A stretch of DNA of 64,000 bases. Source: Fidelibacterota bacterium (GTDB lineage Bacteria > Fidelibacterota > UBA8477 > JABMPR01). Shown here piece by piece: positions 9,105 to 16,251 of the stretch. The position numbers were made by a program, and so were the translations under genes. The DNA lies in the NCBI GenBank assembly GCA_021734255.1, contig JAIPJM010000001.1, positions 62,001-126,000 of the forward strand. The letters are read 5' to 3'. The number at the start of each line of letters is the position of its first letter. The stretch's first letter is position 1. The notes beneath the pieces are model-generated. The model did not search any database. It saw only the letters and a list, made by a program, of their open reading frames with translations, and was not told the origin of the DNA.

Positions 9105-10085
9105 ATGAGCAATGATACGAAATTACGTGCCTGCCTGGTCGGCGCAGGTCATATCGGGCGGTTTCATACACGGCATCTGAGTCAACATGAAAGCTGGACC
9201 TGTTCTGGAATTTTCGATACGGACGGTGCAAGAGCCGATCAGGTCGGGCAGGAGTTTTCAGTGCCTGTTGCTCAAGATTTTGAGTTCCTGCTTCAGAATT
9301 CCGATGCGGTATTTATCACCTGCCCCACAGCCTACCATTTCCAATATGCCCAGCAGGCATTGAAGGCTGGCAAGCATGTCTTCATCGAAAAACCCATCAC
9401 GCAGACCATAGAAGAAGCCGAACAATTGGTAACCCTGGCTGAACAGGGAGGATTGAAAATTCAGGTTGGACATGTTGAGCGTTTTAATCCGGCCTTGCTC
9501 GCCTTAAATGGTATCGATCTGAATCCTGGCTTTATTGAGGCTCATCGTTTGGTCGGCTTCGTACCGCGTGGAATGGATAATCCTGTCGTTCATGAGAACA
9601 TGATCCATGATATCGATATTATTCTCTCCCTGGTAAAAAGCCCGGTGAAAAGCATTCAGGCAAACGGGGTTGCTGTCGTTTCCAAAAGACCCGACATTGC
9701 CAACGCCAGGATCACCTTCGAAAATGGTTGTGTCGCCAACGTCACCGCCAGCCGCATCTCTTTGAACCCAATGCGAAAAATGCGGATATTTCAACCCGAA
9801 CATTATATCACCATCGATTTCCAAAAAGGCTCAACGGAGCTTTATCGACTCACCGATGACGCCTCCCAGGCCGATGGCGACCAGGTCATACCCATGGAAG
9901 GTTCTGACAAAATTCTTATTTACAGCAACAAGGAATTACCGAAACAGGACGCCATGCATGCTGAACAGACTGCCTTCGCACAGTGTATCTCTGAGAACAG
10001 TATCCCAGTTGTCAGTGGGCAAGACGGACTGGAGGCTTTGCGGATCGCGGAACAGATCAATCAACAGTTACTGGATCAACAATAG
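9105..10085 (+). CDS. Gfo/Idh/MocA family oxidoreductase, lipid A context
   Basis: The 326-residue protein has an N-terminal Rossmann fold (CLVGAGHIGRFH, about 10-21), the catalytic-lysine motif EKP (FIEKPIT, about 93-99), and GHVERFNPA (about 125-133) at the start of the substrate domain. Family members oxidise sugars or related compounds with NAD(P). It sits directly upstream of lpxB, where some bacteria keep gnnA (UDP-GlcNAc 3-dehydrogenase), which with the aminotransferase GnnB makes a 3-amino sugar for amide-linked lipid A. That role is inferred from position; gnnB is not in the window. The TAG stop overlaps the proposed lpxB start. Confidence 0.85.
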   Translation: MSNDTKLRACLVGAGHIGRFHTRHLSQHESWTCSGIFDTDGARADQVGQEFSVPVAQDFEFLLQNSDAVFITCPTAYHFQYAQQALKAGKHVFIEKPITQTIEEAEQLVTLAEQGGLKIQVGHVERFNPALLALNGIDLNPGFIEAHRLVGFVPRGMDNPVVHENMIHDIDIILSLVKSPVKSIQANGVAVVSKRPDIANARITFENGCVANVTASRISLNPMRKMRIFQPEHYITIDFQKGSTELYRLTDDASQADGDQVIPMEGSDKILIYSNKELPKQDAMHAEQTAFAQCISENSIPVVSGQDGLEALRIAEQINQQLLDQQ

Positions 10086-11221
10086 ATACTTCAGCTAGAA
10101 ATTTTCTGCTGGTCGCTGGTGAGGTTTCTGGTGACCACCATGGCGCCCCGGTAATCGCCGCCATGAAAGATCTCGCACCCGCCAGTTCTTTTTGGGGACT
10201 GGGTGGCGATCACATGCTGGCGGAGGGCTTTGATGCCCTTCATCATGTAAAGGATCTAAGTGTCACCGGATTTATTGAGGTCATCAAGCATCTGTCCTAT
10301 TTCAGGCAGGTTATGTCAGAGTTGGTCGCCGCATGTACTGAGAGACCGCCAGATGCTGCCATTCTGATCGATTATCCAGGCTTTAATCTTCGCTTAGGTG
10401 TAAAATTGAAAGCCCTGGGCATTCCTGTTTATTATTATATCTCTCCCCAGGTTTGGGCCTGGAAAAAGGGTCGCATAAAGACCATGCGAACATTCATCCG
10501 CCGCATCTTCGTCATCTTCCCCTTTGAGGAGCAATTTTATCAAGAGCATGATATCCCGGTCACCTTTACCGGCCACCCCCTGGTAGAGAAGACTTTTCCA
10601 ATCACAGCCCGGGATACATTTTTCAAAGATCATGGCTTAAACCCTGAGAAGCCCTTAATAGCCTTACTTCCAGGCAGTCGCCGAAATGAACTGGAACGCC
10701 TGACTGACCCACTGGTCGACGCTATAAAGCGCCTCAAAGCACAACATCTGGACCTCCAGTTCCTTGTAGCTGGCCTTAGTTCCTTGTCCGATGGCTATTA
10801 TCAGCCCTTTGAGTATCTTGACGACGTTGCGGTGGTAAAAGACGATACCTATTCTCTGGCAGCCCACGCAGATGCAGCCATTGTAGCTTCTGGTACGGCA
10901 AGTCTGGAGGTCGCATTTCTTGGCACACCCCTGGTTGTGGTGTATCGCATCGCCCCCTTATCCTATATTATTGGCAAAATACTGGTGGACATCGATCACC
11001 TGGCCATGCCAAACCTCATTCTGGGAGAGCGAGCCATTCCGGAACTGATTCAAGGTGAAGCGAATGGAAAAGCTATATCCGGTGCAATTGATACTTTATT
11101 GAGGGATAGGTCCACCCGAACAACAATGATCAACAAACTTGAAACACTGAAAGATTTGTTGGGCAAACCTGGATGTGCCCGGTCTGTCGCCACTACCATC
11201 CATGAGGAGATCCAGAATTAG
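10082..11221 (+). CDS. lpxB: Lipid-A-disaccharide synthase, apparently without a canonical start codon
   Basis: LpxB (GT19) joins UDP-diacylglucosamine and lipid X into the lipid A disaccharide at the inner membrane. The conserved N-terminal LLVAGEVSGDHHG loop is encoded from about 10103, upstream of the first in-frame ATG (10163). Between the in-frame TGA at 9992 and that ATG there is no ATG, GTG or TTG. An ATA at 10082, overlapping the previous gene's stop as ATAG, would give 379 residues, close to the usual length of about 380. Other visible segments are ISPQVWAWKKGR, TGHPLVE, ALLPGSRRNEL and ASGTASLE. CTG 10103 is the main alternative start. Confidence 0.85.
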   Translation: MDTSARNFLLVAGEVSGDHHGAPVIAAMKDLAPASSFWGLGGDHMLAEGFDALHHVKDLSVTGFIEVIKHLSYFRQVMSELVAACTERPPDAAILIDYPGFNLRLGVKLKALGIPVYYYISPQVWAWKKGRIKTMRTFIRRIFVIFPFEEQFYQEHDIPVTFTGHPLVEKTFPITARDTFFKDHGLNPEKPLIALLPGSRRNELERLTDPLVDAIKRLKAQHLDLQFLVAGLSSLSDGYYQPFEYLDDVAVVKDDTYSLAAHADAAIVASGTASLEVAFLGTPLVVVYRIAPLSYIIGKILVDIDHLAMPNLILGERAIPELIQGEANGKAISGAIDTLLRDRSTRTTMINKLETLKDLLGKPGCARSVATTIHEEIQN

Positions 11222-11902
11222 ATGGGTCTGACACTATCCACGCAGCAAAGAATTGCCAGCCTTGCCAAACGCTTTGGTGGTCTTCTGGTGAATGGCATCG
11301 GAAAAAGTCTGCGGCTTGAGATCCGAGGACTGGAGCGTGTTCTTCATCTTGTCAAGACCAAACAACCCATCGTGTTTCAATTCTGGCACGGGGACATGTT
11401 TATTGCCTGGTACATCACGTCTGCTTTTCAGCCTGCTGCCATTGTCAGCCAGGCTGGCGATGGTGACATCGCGTCGGCTGTACTTGAGGGTTTGGATTAT
11501 GTCACTTTTCGCGGGTCAAGCACCCGGGGTGGACGACGTGCTTTTTCAGGCATGATCCGCTATTTAAAAATGCAGGAGTTTAAAGTTTCCGCTTTTGCAT
11601 CTGACGGCCCCAAAGGTCCTCGTTATGAAATGAAGGCCGGTACGTATGTCACTGCTCAACATCTTGATGGTTTTATTATTCCAGTTGCATCTACATCAAA
11701 ATGGAGTCTTCGAGCGAAGGGCTGGGATAAGTTTTTTATCCCCCTTCCTTTTTCCAAAGCAGTTTTAAGTTTTGGTGACCCCATAAAGGCCAAACCCGGA
11801 CTAAAAAGTGCCGCTTTAGATAAAGAGTTAAAATATGTGAGCGAGATCTGTAAACGTCACCAGGAGGGATTGAACAGAGCTTACCTCCAAGGGGAAGAAT
11901 GA
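11222..11902 (+). CDS. DUF374 lysophospholipid acyltransferase-like protein
   Basis: The 226-residue protein carries the DUF374 signatures QFWHGDMF (about 58-65) and ASDGPKGPRYEMKAG (about 129-143), which resemble LPLAT acyltransferase motifs. GSSTRGGRRAF is a further conserved patch. DUF374 genes often sit beside lpxK and are thought to add acyl chains to lipid A in FCB and other bacteria lacking LpxL; this role is inferred. It starts right after the lpxB stop and overlaps lpxK by four bases (ATGA), so translation is probably coupled. Confidence 0.85.
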   Translation: MGLTLSTQQRIASLAKRFGGLLVNGIGKSLRLEIRGLERVLHLVKTKQPIVFQFWHGDMFIAWYITSAFQPAAIVSQAGDGDIASAVLEGLDYVTFRGSSTRGGRRAFSGMIRYLKMQEFKVSAFASDGPKGPRYEMKAGTYVTAQHLDGFIIPVASTSKWSLRAKGWDKFFIPLPFSKAVLSFGDPIKAKPGLKSAALDKELKYVSEICKRHQEGLNRAYLQGEE

Positions 11903-12894
11903 AGACCCTGATCGACCGAATATTTAGAGCTTCTGTGTTTCTACCTTTGAGAATTTTTCTCTCCTTTTTCTATGCATTGGCCGTCGGTATTCGCAACAAG
12001 TGCTATGACGTCGGAGTGATCAAAACCCAGCATGTTGGAATCCCTATTCTTTCTGTCGGCAACATTTCAGTTGGCGGAACGGGTAAGACAATTCTTTCTC
12101 AGGCCCTCGCCAGGTATTTTCAAGACAAGGGTCAGCGACCGGCTATTTTGTCAAGAGGGTATGGCAGAAAATCACGCGGCCTGCAGATCGTCTCCGACGG
12201 TTCACATGTGATAAGCAGTGTCAGTGATTCTGGTGACGAACCTTTTTTGATGGCTAAAAATCTTCCTGGTGTTCCGGTGCTTGTCGCCGAAGATCGGGTT
12301 GCCGGGGCAAAGCATATAAACGAACATTTTTCCTCCGATGTCATCATCCTGGATGATGCTTTTCAGCATCGCCGCATTCATCGTGATCTTGACATTCTTC
12401 TCCTGGATAACTCGGGACTGGTTAGATCACACGTACTTCCCTGGGGCCATCTTCGCGAAAACATGGACGCCACCAAAAGAGCGGATATGATCCTTACAAC
12501 CAAGAGTGCGATCTCGAACACGGATGATCACGAGTTCTTACTGACACCTGGAAATATGCTTGTTAATTACCAGGGTCAATCGGTCGGGCTGGAAGAGGTT
12601 AGAGGTGGGTTTGGCGTCTTCTCGGGACTGGGCAACAATGCTTACTTTTTTCGGATGGTCGAAGACCATATCGCCGCCCCCTCCTTCATGGTTTCGCTAC
12701 CCGACCACTGCGATTACACTGACGCAGATCTGGCGCGCATTCCTTTCCACAAAACCTCTTTTTGGGTCACGACCCAGAAGGATATGATCAAATTACCGGA
12801 AGCGCTTTGTGATCAACATAACATTCTATATTTAGGGGTAGAGGGAACACTCCCCAGGCCCCTTTTGGCCAGGTTAAAGCATCACTTTAAGTAG
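11899..12894 (+). CDS. lpxK: Tetraacyldisaccharide 4'-kinase
   Basis: LpxK phosphorylates the 4'-position of the lipid A precursor at the inner membrane. The 331-residue protein has an N-terminal hydrophobic helix (about 10-30), a P-loop VGNISVGGTGKT (about 53-64), ILSRGYGRKSRG, GDEPFLMA, AEDR and the catalytic DDAFQHRRIHRD stretch. Length matches the family. It is the last gene of the gfo-lpxB-DUF374-lpxK operon. No kdtA/waaA gene lies here, although it is often the neighbour. Confidence 0.95.
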   Translation: MKTLIDRIFRASVFLPLRIFLSFFYALAVGIRNKCYDVGVIKTQHVGIPILSVGNISVGGTGKTILSQALARYFQDKGQRPAILSRGYGRKSRGLQIVSDGSHVISSVSDSGDEPFLMAKNLPGVPVLVAEDRVAGAKHINEHFSSDVIILDDAFQHRRIHRDLDILLLDNSGLVRSHVLPWGHLRENMDATKRADMILTTKSAISNTDDHEFLLTPGNMLVNYQGQSVGLEEVRGGFGVFSGLGNNAYFFRMVEDHIAAPSFMVSLPDHCDYTDADLARIPFHKTSFWVTTQKDMIKLPEALCDQHNILYLGVEGTLPRPLLARLKHHFK

Positions 12895-12923
12895 TTTTTA
12901 AGGAGCCTAATATTTCTTTTTGC

Positions 12924-12983
12924 TATCGATACGGGTCGTTTTACCCCTCTTTTAAGAGTGTTTAGCCCCGGTTTTATCGATAC
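12924..12983. repeat. Direct repeat pair TATCGATAC in the lpxK-trpF gap
   Basis: TATCGATAC occurs at 12924-12932 and again at 12975-12983, 51 bases apart, each preceded by a T/C-rich run. Between them CTCTT (12947-12951) and AAGAG (12954-12958) form a small hairpin. The second copy is followed by a TTCG-containing stretch and six T residues (about 12984-12997), which could act as a weak terminator for the lpx operon. The role is unknown. Confidence 0.35.
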
Positions 12984-13031
12984 TTCGGTGCTTTTTTCTG
13001 TTTTTAGTCAATTTTTGCTGTTTTAGTGCTT

Positions 13032-13718
13032 ATGACCAAACCAGCATTAAAAATTTGTTGCGTTAAGTCCCTTGAAGAGGCGCTTCTGGCCCTAAACGCA
13101 GGGGCTGATCTTATTGGCCTTGTGTCTGAAATGCCCAACGGACCTGGTGTGATTTCACTGGCTGAGATCTCTGAAATAATTCGCGCATTGCCAGCCGAAA
13201 CAAAGACTGTTTTGCTGACGAGCAAGACCACCGCCAACGAGATCGTTGCTCAACAAAAACAGACCTTGGCCTGGGGGGTACAGGTCGTCGGTCACATATC
13301 GTTTGGGGGGGTGTCCAAACGACGAACGCTGCTACCTGAGGTGACAATTATTAGAGTGGTTCATGTGGCCGATGCGGCTACCGTTGACATAGCCAGCTCA
13401 TATTTTGAGACGGTGGATTATTTACTACTGGACTCTGGATCGCCACTGGCAAAACCAAAATCACTTGGTGGTACGGGTCACGTTCATGACTGGAATATCA
13501 GTCGTCAGATCTGCGAGTTATCTCCCGTTCCGGTCCTGCTTGCTGGAGGCATTCACGTTGGCAATTTACTGGATGCTTGCGCAGAAGTCACACCGTCAGG
13601 AATTGATCTTTGCAGTGGACTGAGGACGAATGATTCTCTCGATCCTGACAAGGTGGCTGCGTTCATTTCTGTGCTCGACCAGCTTGATGATAATTCTCAA
13701 CCTGGAGTTAGAGAATGA
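13032..13718 (+). CDS. Divergent phosphoribosylanthranilate isomerase (TrpF-like)
   Basis: The 228-residue protein has the (beta/alpha)8 TrpF pattern. KICC (C9, C10) matches the start with the catalytic cysteine, LLLDSG supplies the catalytic aspartate, and GGTGHVHDW, LLAGGIHVGN and SGIDLCSGL form the phosphate-binding loops. The usual KSxRxI segment is replaced by MPNGPGVIS, and the VQLHG strand is changed to VQVVGHI, so substrate preference may differ. No other trp gene is in the window. The ATG at 13032 is preferred over a GTG six bases upstream. It overlaps the YjbR-like gene by four bases. Confidence 0.75.
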   Translation: MTKPALKICCVKSLEEALLALNAGADLIGLVSEMPNGPGVISLAEISEIIRALPAETKTVLLTSKTTANEIVAQQKQTLAWGVQVVGHISFGGVSKRRTLLPEVTIIRVVHVADAATVDIASSYFETVDYLLLDSGSPLAKPKSLGGTGHVHDWNISRQICELSPVPVLLAGGIHVGNLLDACAEVTPSGIDLCSGLRTNDSLDPDKVAAFISVLDQLDDNSQPGVRE

Positions 13719-14068
13719 CCTATGATGAGCTGAAAACGTTCCTGCTCGAGTTCCCTGCATCGACTCTTTCATTTCCTTTTGATGAGACGACTGCCGTATT
13801 CAAGGTTGGCGAAAAAATGTTCGCATTGGTGTCGCCGGAATCAGATCCGCTTCGGGTCAATCTGAAGTGTGACCCTCAGGATGCCCAGGCCTTGCGTTTT
13901 CAATTTCCAGCGATCCAGCCTGGTTATCACATGAACAAGGAGCACTGGAATTCTGTCTATCTTGATGGCAGTCTGGAACCATCCCTGGTGAAGGACATGA
14001 TCGCTGATTCTTACCGGCTTGTTCTCAGCTCCTTGAGCAAGAAAAAGCAGCGCGCGATACGGACTTAA
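13715..14068 (+). CDS. MmcQ/YjbR family protein
   Basis: The 117-residue protein shows the MmcQ/YjbR pattern: FPFDETTAVFKVGEKMFALV, NLKCDP, and IQPGYHMNKEHWNSVYLDG. The fold resembles DNA-binding CyaY-like proteins, but its role is not established. The ATG overlaps the TrpF-like stop (ATGA). Its stop codon overlaps the stop of the convergent MauE-like gene by three bases, leaving no room for a conventional terminator between them. Confidence 0.88.
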   Translation: MTYDELKTFLLEFPASTLSFPFDETTAVFKVGEKMFALVSPESDPLRVNLKCDPQDAQALRFQFPAIQPGYHMNKEHWNSVYLDGSLEPSLVKDMIADSYRLVLSSLSKKKQRAIRT

Positions 14069-14511
14069 TTCTTCTCTCTGGGAAAGAGAAGGTCCCGTCC
14101 TCTATACAGAATAATTAAAAGTAACAGGATCAAGATTTTCTGGGCGAGGATAAAGTATTCATCATCTCCAAATAAACCACATCCGCATTCGGATTGTAGT
14201 TTAAATATCAGCGACCACACACTAAGTCCGACGCCGACCGTTGTTAAGGCTAACATAAAGAACACCCCGACAGAAAATATTTTTCTCAACCAAAGGCCGA
14301 CAATACAAACCAACTCTATTATAAGAGCAAGAATACCGTAAAGAGCTATGACGTTTGGAAGCTGATAGGCAACTACCATTTTTCTATAAGGCTCAAGTCC
14401 AAACTGGTTTAGAAATATGATCTTTTGGATGGCAATAAAAATGAGTGCTGTTGACATAAGCCAGCGAATCAACTCAAGGGTCTTTATTTTCGAGGGAGGT
14501 CTATATCTCAT
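14065..14511 (-). CDS. MauE/DoxX-like redox-associated membrane protein
   Basis: The 148-residue protein has four hydrophobic helices and, between the third and fourth, a SECGCGLFGD stretch (C109, C111). This CGC-F/L-G pattern is typical of MauE-like proteins, relatives of DoxX and DsbD-like modules that help form or transfer disulfides across the membrane. It overlaps the stop of the upstream propeller-like gene by four bases (ATGA), so the two are likely translationally coupled. Upstream of both is a small secreted two-cysteine peptide, a possible client. Confidence 0.75.
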   Translation of the reverse strand: MRYRPPSKIKTLELIRWLMSTALIFIAIQKIIFLNQFGLEPYRKMVVAYQLPNVIALYGILALIIELVCIVGLWLRKIFSVGVFFMLALTTVGVGLSVWSLIFKLQSECGCGLFGDDEYFILAQKILILLLLIILYRGRDLLFPREKN

Positions 14512-15674
14512 TCTTGATTCAGTTTCTTATACTGATCGATCGCAGCATCAATAGCTCTTTTTTCTGCCAGACCGTTTAACACGTCTTGAATTGTCATTCC
14601 CACCAGATATAGTTCGTCTGACTCCAGCCAGCCGCCTTTCCTTGAGATCGCAAAGAAGACCCTATTCTCGTGGTCTTCTGTGACCACAGGGTAACTTGAG
14701 ACCATGCTCAGCACGTGTTCTCCAGACATTGTAATTATGTCAATATTATAGGGACCTGCTGGTGGGTCTCCCCCTGCTTGGTTTTGGACAAAGGAAGTTA
14801 AAATGTATGTGTTGTCAGTATAGAGAGCGTATGCTCTTGAATACGATTCACTGGTTGAATTTAGTGATTCAGCCTGTTCTTTAGTCAGCTCTTTAGGAAT
14901 TGGTCGAAAATTCTCATTCCATATATAATATTGTTTTGTCGTTTTATTGGGCCTTCGTAATTCGCTTACCGTGTAACCATCGATGTGGTCGATATAAAAG
15001 ATGGTTCCGTCCTCACTTACGTCCAGGGGAGTTGTGAGGTACAGGCGTTCATAGGCTTCTGCAGCTTCACCCTTCAGGGGTAAAATCGCCGCTGAATCAA
15101 CCAGATTGAAGGAATCATCATAAAACGACAGAGAAAATGCATCGCTAATCTGATACAGCTCTTTGAATTTCCGTTTAGACTGCTTGGTAGGACCAGAACC
15201 GCTTTCATCATCATAGAGATCAAGATATGTGGAATAGAGTGGTCGATAGAGCCCTGCCTGTAATATGAGGCCATCTTTTGTTCTAAGAATTCGTCCACCC
15301 CGCCCGTGTTTTCTTTTGGGTCCACTTAAAATCACGCCATTCATGTTCACGGAACACAAATAGTACATGCCGTCTATACCGAGATAAAACATGACCAAGC
15401 GCCCATCATCATGTAACAAAGACGAAATCGAAAAGTACTTACTGTACTTAATATCCAGAGGGAGTTTTTCAATTCCATCAGGAAACCTTTTATTTTGCGC
15501 GTAGATTCCACCTTTTCCTGCCAAGTAGAGATATGAGTTATCAATAGCAGTAGCTCCGTTCGACAAGGCAAGATCTGAGTATAGTGTTTTGGCGTATTTG
15601 GAAGATAGTTTTACCACCTCTGCCTGGCTAACACCAAAACTAAACCAAAAGAGTATCAGGATGAGAGACTTCAT
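14508..15674 (-). CDS. Secreted beta-propeller-like protein, unknown function
   Basis: The 388-residue protein starts with a signal peptide (MKSLILILFWFSFGVSQA, cleavage near 18-19). The mature part has repeating short strand patterns such as NSYLYLAGKGGIYAQNK, DGRLVMFYLGIDGMYYLC and EDGTIFYIDHIDGYTV. These resemble the six-bladed propeller (BF3164/NHL-like) proteins that accompany small secreted peptides in FCB bacteria. The family call is by pattern only. I chose the ATG at 15674 because it begins the signal peptide and has AAAGGA upstream; the open frame extends 24 codons further. It lies 43 bases downstream of the peptide gene and overlaps the MauE-like gene. Confidence 0.6.
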   Translation of the reverse strand: MKSLILILFWFSFGVSQAEVVKLSSKYAKTLYSDLALSNGATAIDNSYLYLAGKGGIYAQNKRFPDGIEKLPLDIKYSKYFSISSLLHDDGRLVMFYLGIDGMYYLCSVNMNGVILSGPKRKHGRGGRILRTKDGLILQAGLYRPLYSTYLDLYDDESGSGPTKQSKRKFKELYQISDAFSLSFYDDSFNLVDSAAILPLKGEAAEAYERLYLTTPLDVSEDGTIFYIDHIDGYTVSELRRPNKTTKQYYIWNENFRPIPKELTKEQAESLNSTSESYSRAYALYTDNTYILTSFVQNQAGGDPPAGPYNIDIITMSGEHVLSMVSSYPVVTEDHENRVFFAISRKGGWLESDELYLVGMTIQDVLNGLAEKRAIDAAIDQYKKLNQE

Positions 15675-15717
15675 ATTCAATATCCTTTCAAGGAGGGCTG
15701 TAAAAGCCCTCCCATTT

Positions 15718-15951
15718 TCACCACGGAATGCTAAAATCGGCGACAAACCTTATGCACTGCCAATAATCAGTATTAGAGCACTCTCTGCCAAAAGTTGTCT
15801 TTGTCCAAGAGCCGATATAGGCGCCAATTAACGCATCTGTTTCGTCTTGATTTGAGGTGCCGGGGTAACTGCCGGCTGCTTCTCCATTTACCATCCCTAC
15901 CATCAAAAGCGCCACCAGCCCACTTAGAAGGATACGTCTGATCTGTAACAT
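15718..15951 (-). CDS. Small secreted peptide with two cysteines (77 aa)
   Basis: The ATG at 15951 has AAGGA about seven bases upstream. Residues 1-23 form a signal peptide (basic LQIRR, then a hydrophobic core ending in VNG). The mature part is only about 54 residues, is rich in Gly, Ser, Thr and aromatics, and has two cysteines at 58 and 66 (ECSNTDYWQC) that could form one disulfide. I know no family with this exact sequence. It recalls the NVEALA-type peptides of Bacteroidota in size, architecture and propeller neighbour, but similarity is not established. A structured leader precedes it. Confidence 0.65.
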   Translation of the reverse strand: MLQIRRILLSGLVALLMVGMVNGEAAGSYPGTSNQDETDALIGAYIGSWTKTTFGRECSNTDYWQCIRFVADFSIPW

Positions 15952-16020
15952 ATCTTTTTCCTTTCTTTTTGGGGTGGCTGATCCACCAGGTATGAACCAC
16001 TCCCTGTTCGCTTGTTGATT

Positions 16021-16184
16021 GCTCTTACCCATAAAGAGCGTTATGCTTGTCGGTGACAAACCAGACACTTTTTGATAAAAGTGTTTTACCTACAACACTA
16101 TGGGTTGTAGCTACACAAGTTCAGTTTTCTTCTTTAGGTTAGTGCGAAGGTGGTTTGTCTTTCGACAAGCTTATATTAATATAA
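16021..16184 (-). promoter_or_regulatory. Leader region with five perfect inverted repeats upstream of the peptide gene
   Basis: Five perfect dyads lie within 164 bases. They are GCTCTT/AAGAGC (16021-16039, 6-bp stem), CACTTTT/AAAAGTG (16066-16083, 7 bp), CTACAAC/GTTGTAG (16090-16110, 7 bp), TTGTC/GACAA (16155-16168, 5 bp) and the 14-base palindrome TTATATTAATATAA (16171-16184). A predicted promoter overlaps the last one, so the other four would mostly lie in a transcribed 5' leader of about 210 bases. They could be RNA hairpins controlling the peptide operon or protein-binding sites. Confidence 0.5.
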
Positions 16185-16200
16185 CTTGGGCATAATGCAA
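16173..16200 (-). promoter_or_regulatory. Predicted promoter of the peptide-propeller-MauE operon
   Basis: On the minus strand TTGCAT (16200-16195) and TAATAT (16178-16173) are separated by 16 bases. The position fits: just after the terminator of the DUF3078 gene and upstream of the peptide gene. Prediction by eye only. Confidence 0.4.
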
Positions 16201-16202
16201 AT

Positions 16203-16227
16203 AAAAAGAGCCCGCTTTAAACGGGCT
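16203..16227 (-). terminator. Rho-independent terminator after the DUF3078 gene
   Basis: On the minus strand AGCCCG and CGGGCT form a perfect six-pair stem around a seven-base loop, followed by CTTTTTAT. It lies about 25 bases beyond the stop of the DUF3078 gene. Confidence 0.85.
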
Positions 16228-16251
16228 TATAATACTCACCTACAATAAAAC

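Noticed and set aside
13715-14511. Terminator between the convergent YjbR-like and MauE-like genes
   Set aside because: Their stop codons overlap, and no hairpin followed by a T-run was found on either side.
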